Part shown: positions 63,748 to 64,000 of the stretch, piece by piece
Numbering within the stretch: position 1 is the first letter of the stretch
Layout of the letters: the number at the start of each line of letters is the position of its first letter
Assembly (NCBI RefSeq): GCF_000328475.2
Contig: NC_026484.1
Span: 62,001-126,000, forward strand
DNA length: 64,000 bases
Source of the DNA: Mycosarcoma maydis
Taxonomy: Eukaryota; Basidiomycota; Ustilaginomycetes; Ustilaginales
Reading direction: 5' to 3'
Program-made: the position numbers and the translations under genes
The notes under the pieces: generated by a model
Database searches by the model: none
Told to the model about the DNA's origin: nothing
What the model saw: only the letters and a program-made list of their open reading frames with translations

Positions 63748-64000
63748 TATGGTACACTAACGTTTTGCTCGGAACAAAAGGTCAGAAAAGAAAGGTGGGG
63801 AACGTTCTTGGTGATGAAGACGGCAATGAAAAGGAAGGTAGATGAGTTTCAGATGGTCAAAGCGAACCTTTTCCCACATTTTACGAATCAACTGACCTTT
63901 ACGATTTCTTCGCGTGCCGCATAAAACACACGCTCGAATCGGGCGATACAGCGCGTTGCAGATCGGGATCGTCCAAGCTGCATCGATGTATGAAGGGGTT

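Overview
This 64-kb window reads as nuclear DNA of a smut fungus (Ustilaginomycotina, probably Ustilaginaceae such as Ustilago, Sporisorium or Pseudozyma). The evidence is long and mostly intron-poor genes with large disordered, Ser/Ala/Gln-rich extensions, a full set of eukaryotic housekeeping genes, GT-AG introns, and a cluster of small secreted proteins between housekeeping genes, as is typical of smut effector loci. The species cannot be fixed from the sequence alone. No rRNA, convincing tRNA, transposon or CRISPR array was seen.

Layout. 0.9-5.4 kb (-): TEA/ATTS transcription factor, with a 632-nt intron inside its DNA-binding domain. 5.4-11.2 kb: gene-poor stretch. 11.2-12.0 kb (+): unknown acidic-tailed protein, perhaps Apc15-like. 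12.7-13.8 kb (+): Arp2/3 subunit ARPC2/Arc35. 14-15 kb (-): degenerate metallo-beta-lactamase-fold protein. 15.6-16.5 kb (+): F-box protein. 16.7-18.2 kb (-): exomer subunit Chs5. 18.7-21.8 kb (+): CPSF100/Cft2. 22.1-23.7 kb (-): aquaporin. 25-28 kb (-): kexin Kex2. 29.4-30.6 kb (-): LEA_2-type membrane protein. 32-37.3 kb (-): GARP subunit Vps54 with a very long tail. 39.1-41.7 kb (+): CreC/WDR20-like WD40 protein. 41.7-43.3 kb (-): inositol phosphosphingolipid phospholipase C (Isc1). 44.1-45.2 kb (+): seven-exon NEDD8-conjugating enzyme Ubc12. 45.8-46.5 kb (+): protein-L-isoaspartate methyltransferase. 46.8-47.7 kb (-): guanylate kinase. 48.3-50.1 kb (+): DUF2786 protein rich in SUMO-type motifs. 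59.5-63.7 kb (-): nucleoporin Nup133.

The most interesting part is 50.5-59.1 kb, between the DUF2786 gene and Nup133. It holds at least five small genes with N-terminal signal peptides and no recognisable enzymatic domain, plus a broken sixth one. Two of them (52,641-53,258 and 54,501-55,031) are paralogs: they share a three-exon plan and two motifs (W-x2-G-x-P-I-E and FFR...GR...TG-x-EWN-x-WYA-x-EI). The pseudogene (57,509-58,062) has an in-frame stop in its signal peptide and two frame shifts. This looks like a smut effector cluster evolving by duplication and decay. Kexin, Chs5 (cargo export at the trans-Golgi network) and Vps54 (retrieval to it) are general secretory-route genes in the same window; their proximity is probably incidental.

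A dispersed heptamer, TCGTGA(A/T/C) and its complement, recurs in most long intergenic spacers, sometimes as tandem arrays (29,057-29,138; 38,552-38,610), and is almost absent from coding sequence. Gene models with introns were built by hand from splice signals, reading-frame continuity and, for housekeeping genes, agreement with the known family sequence.
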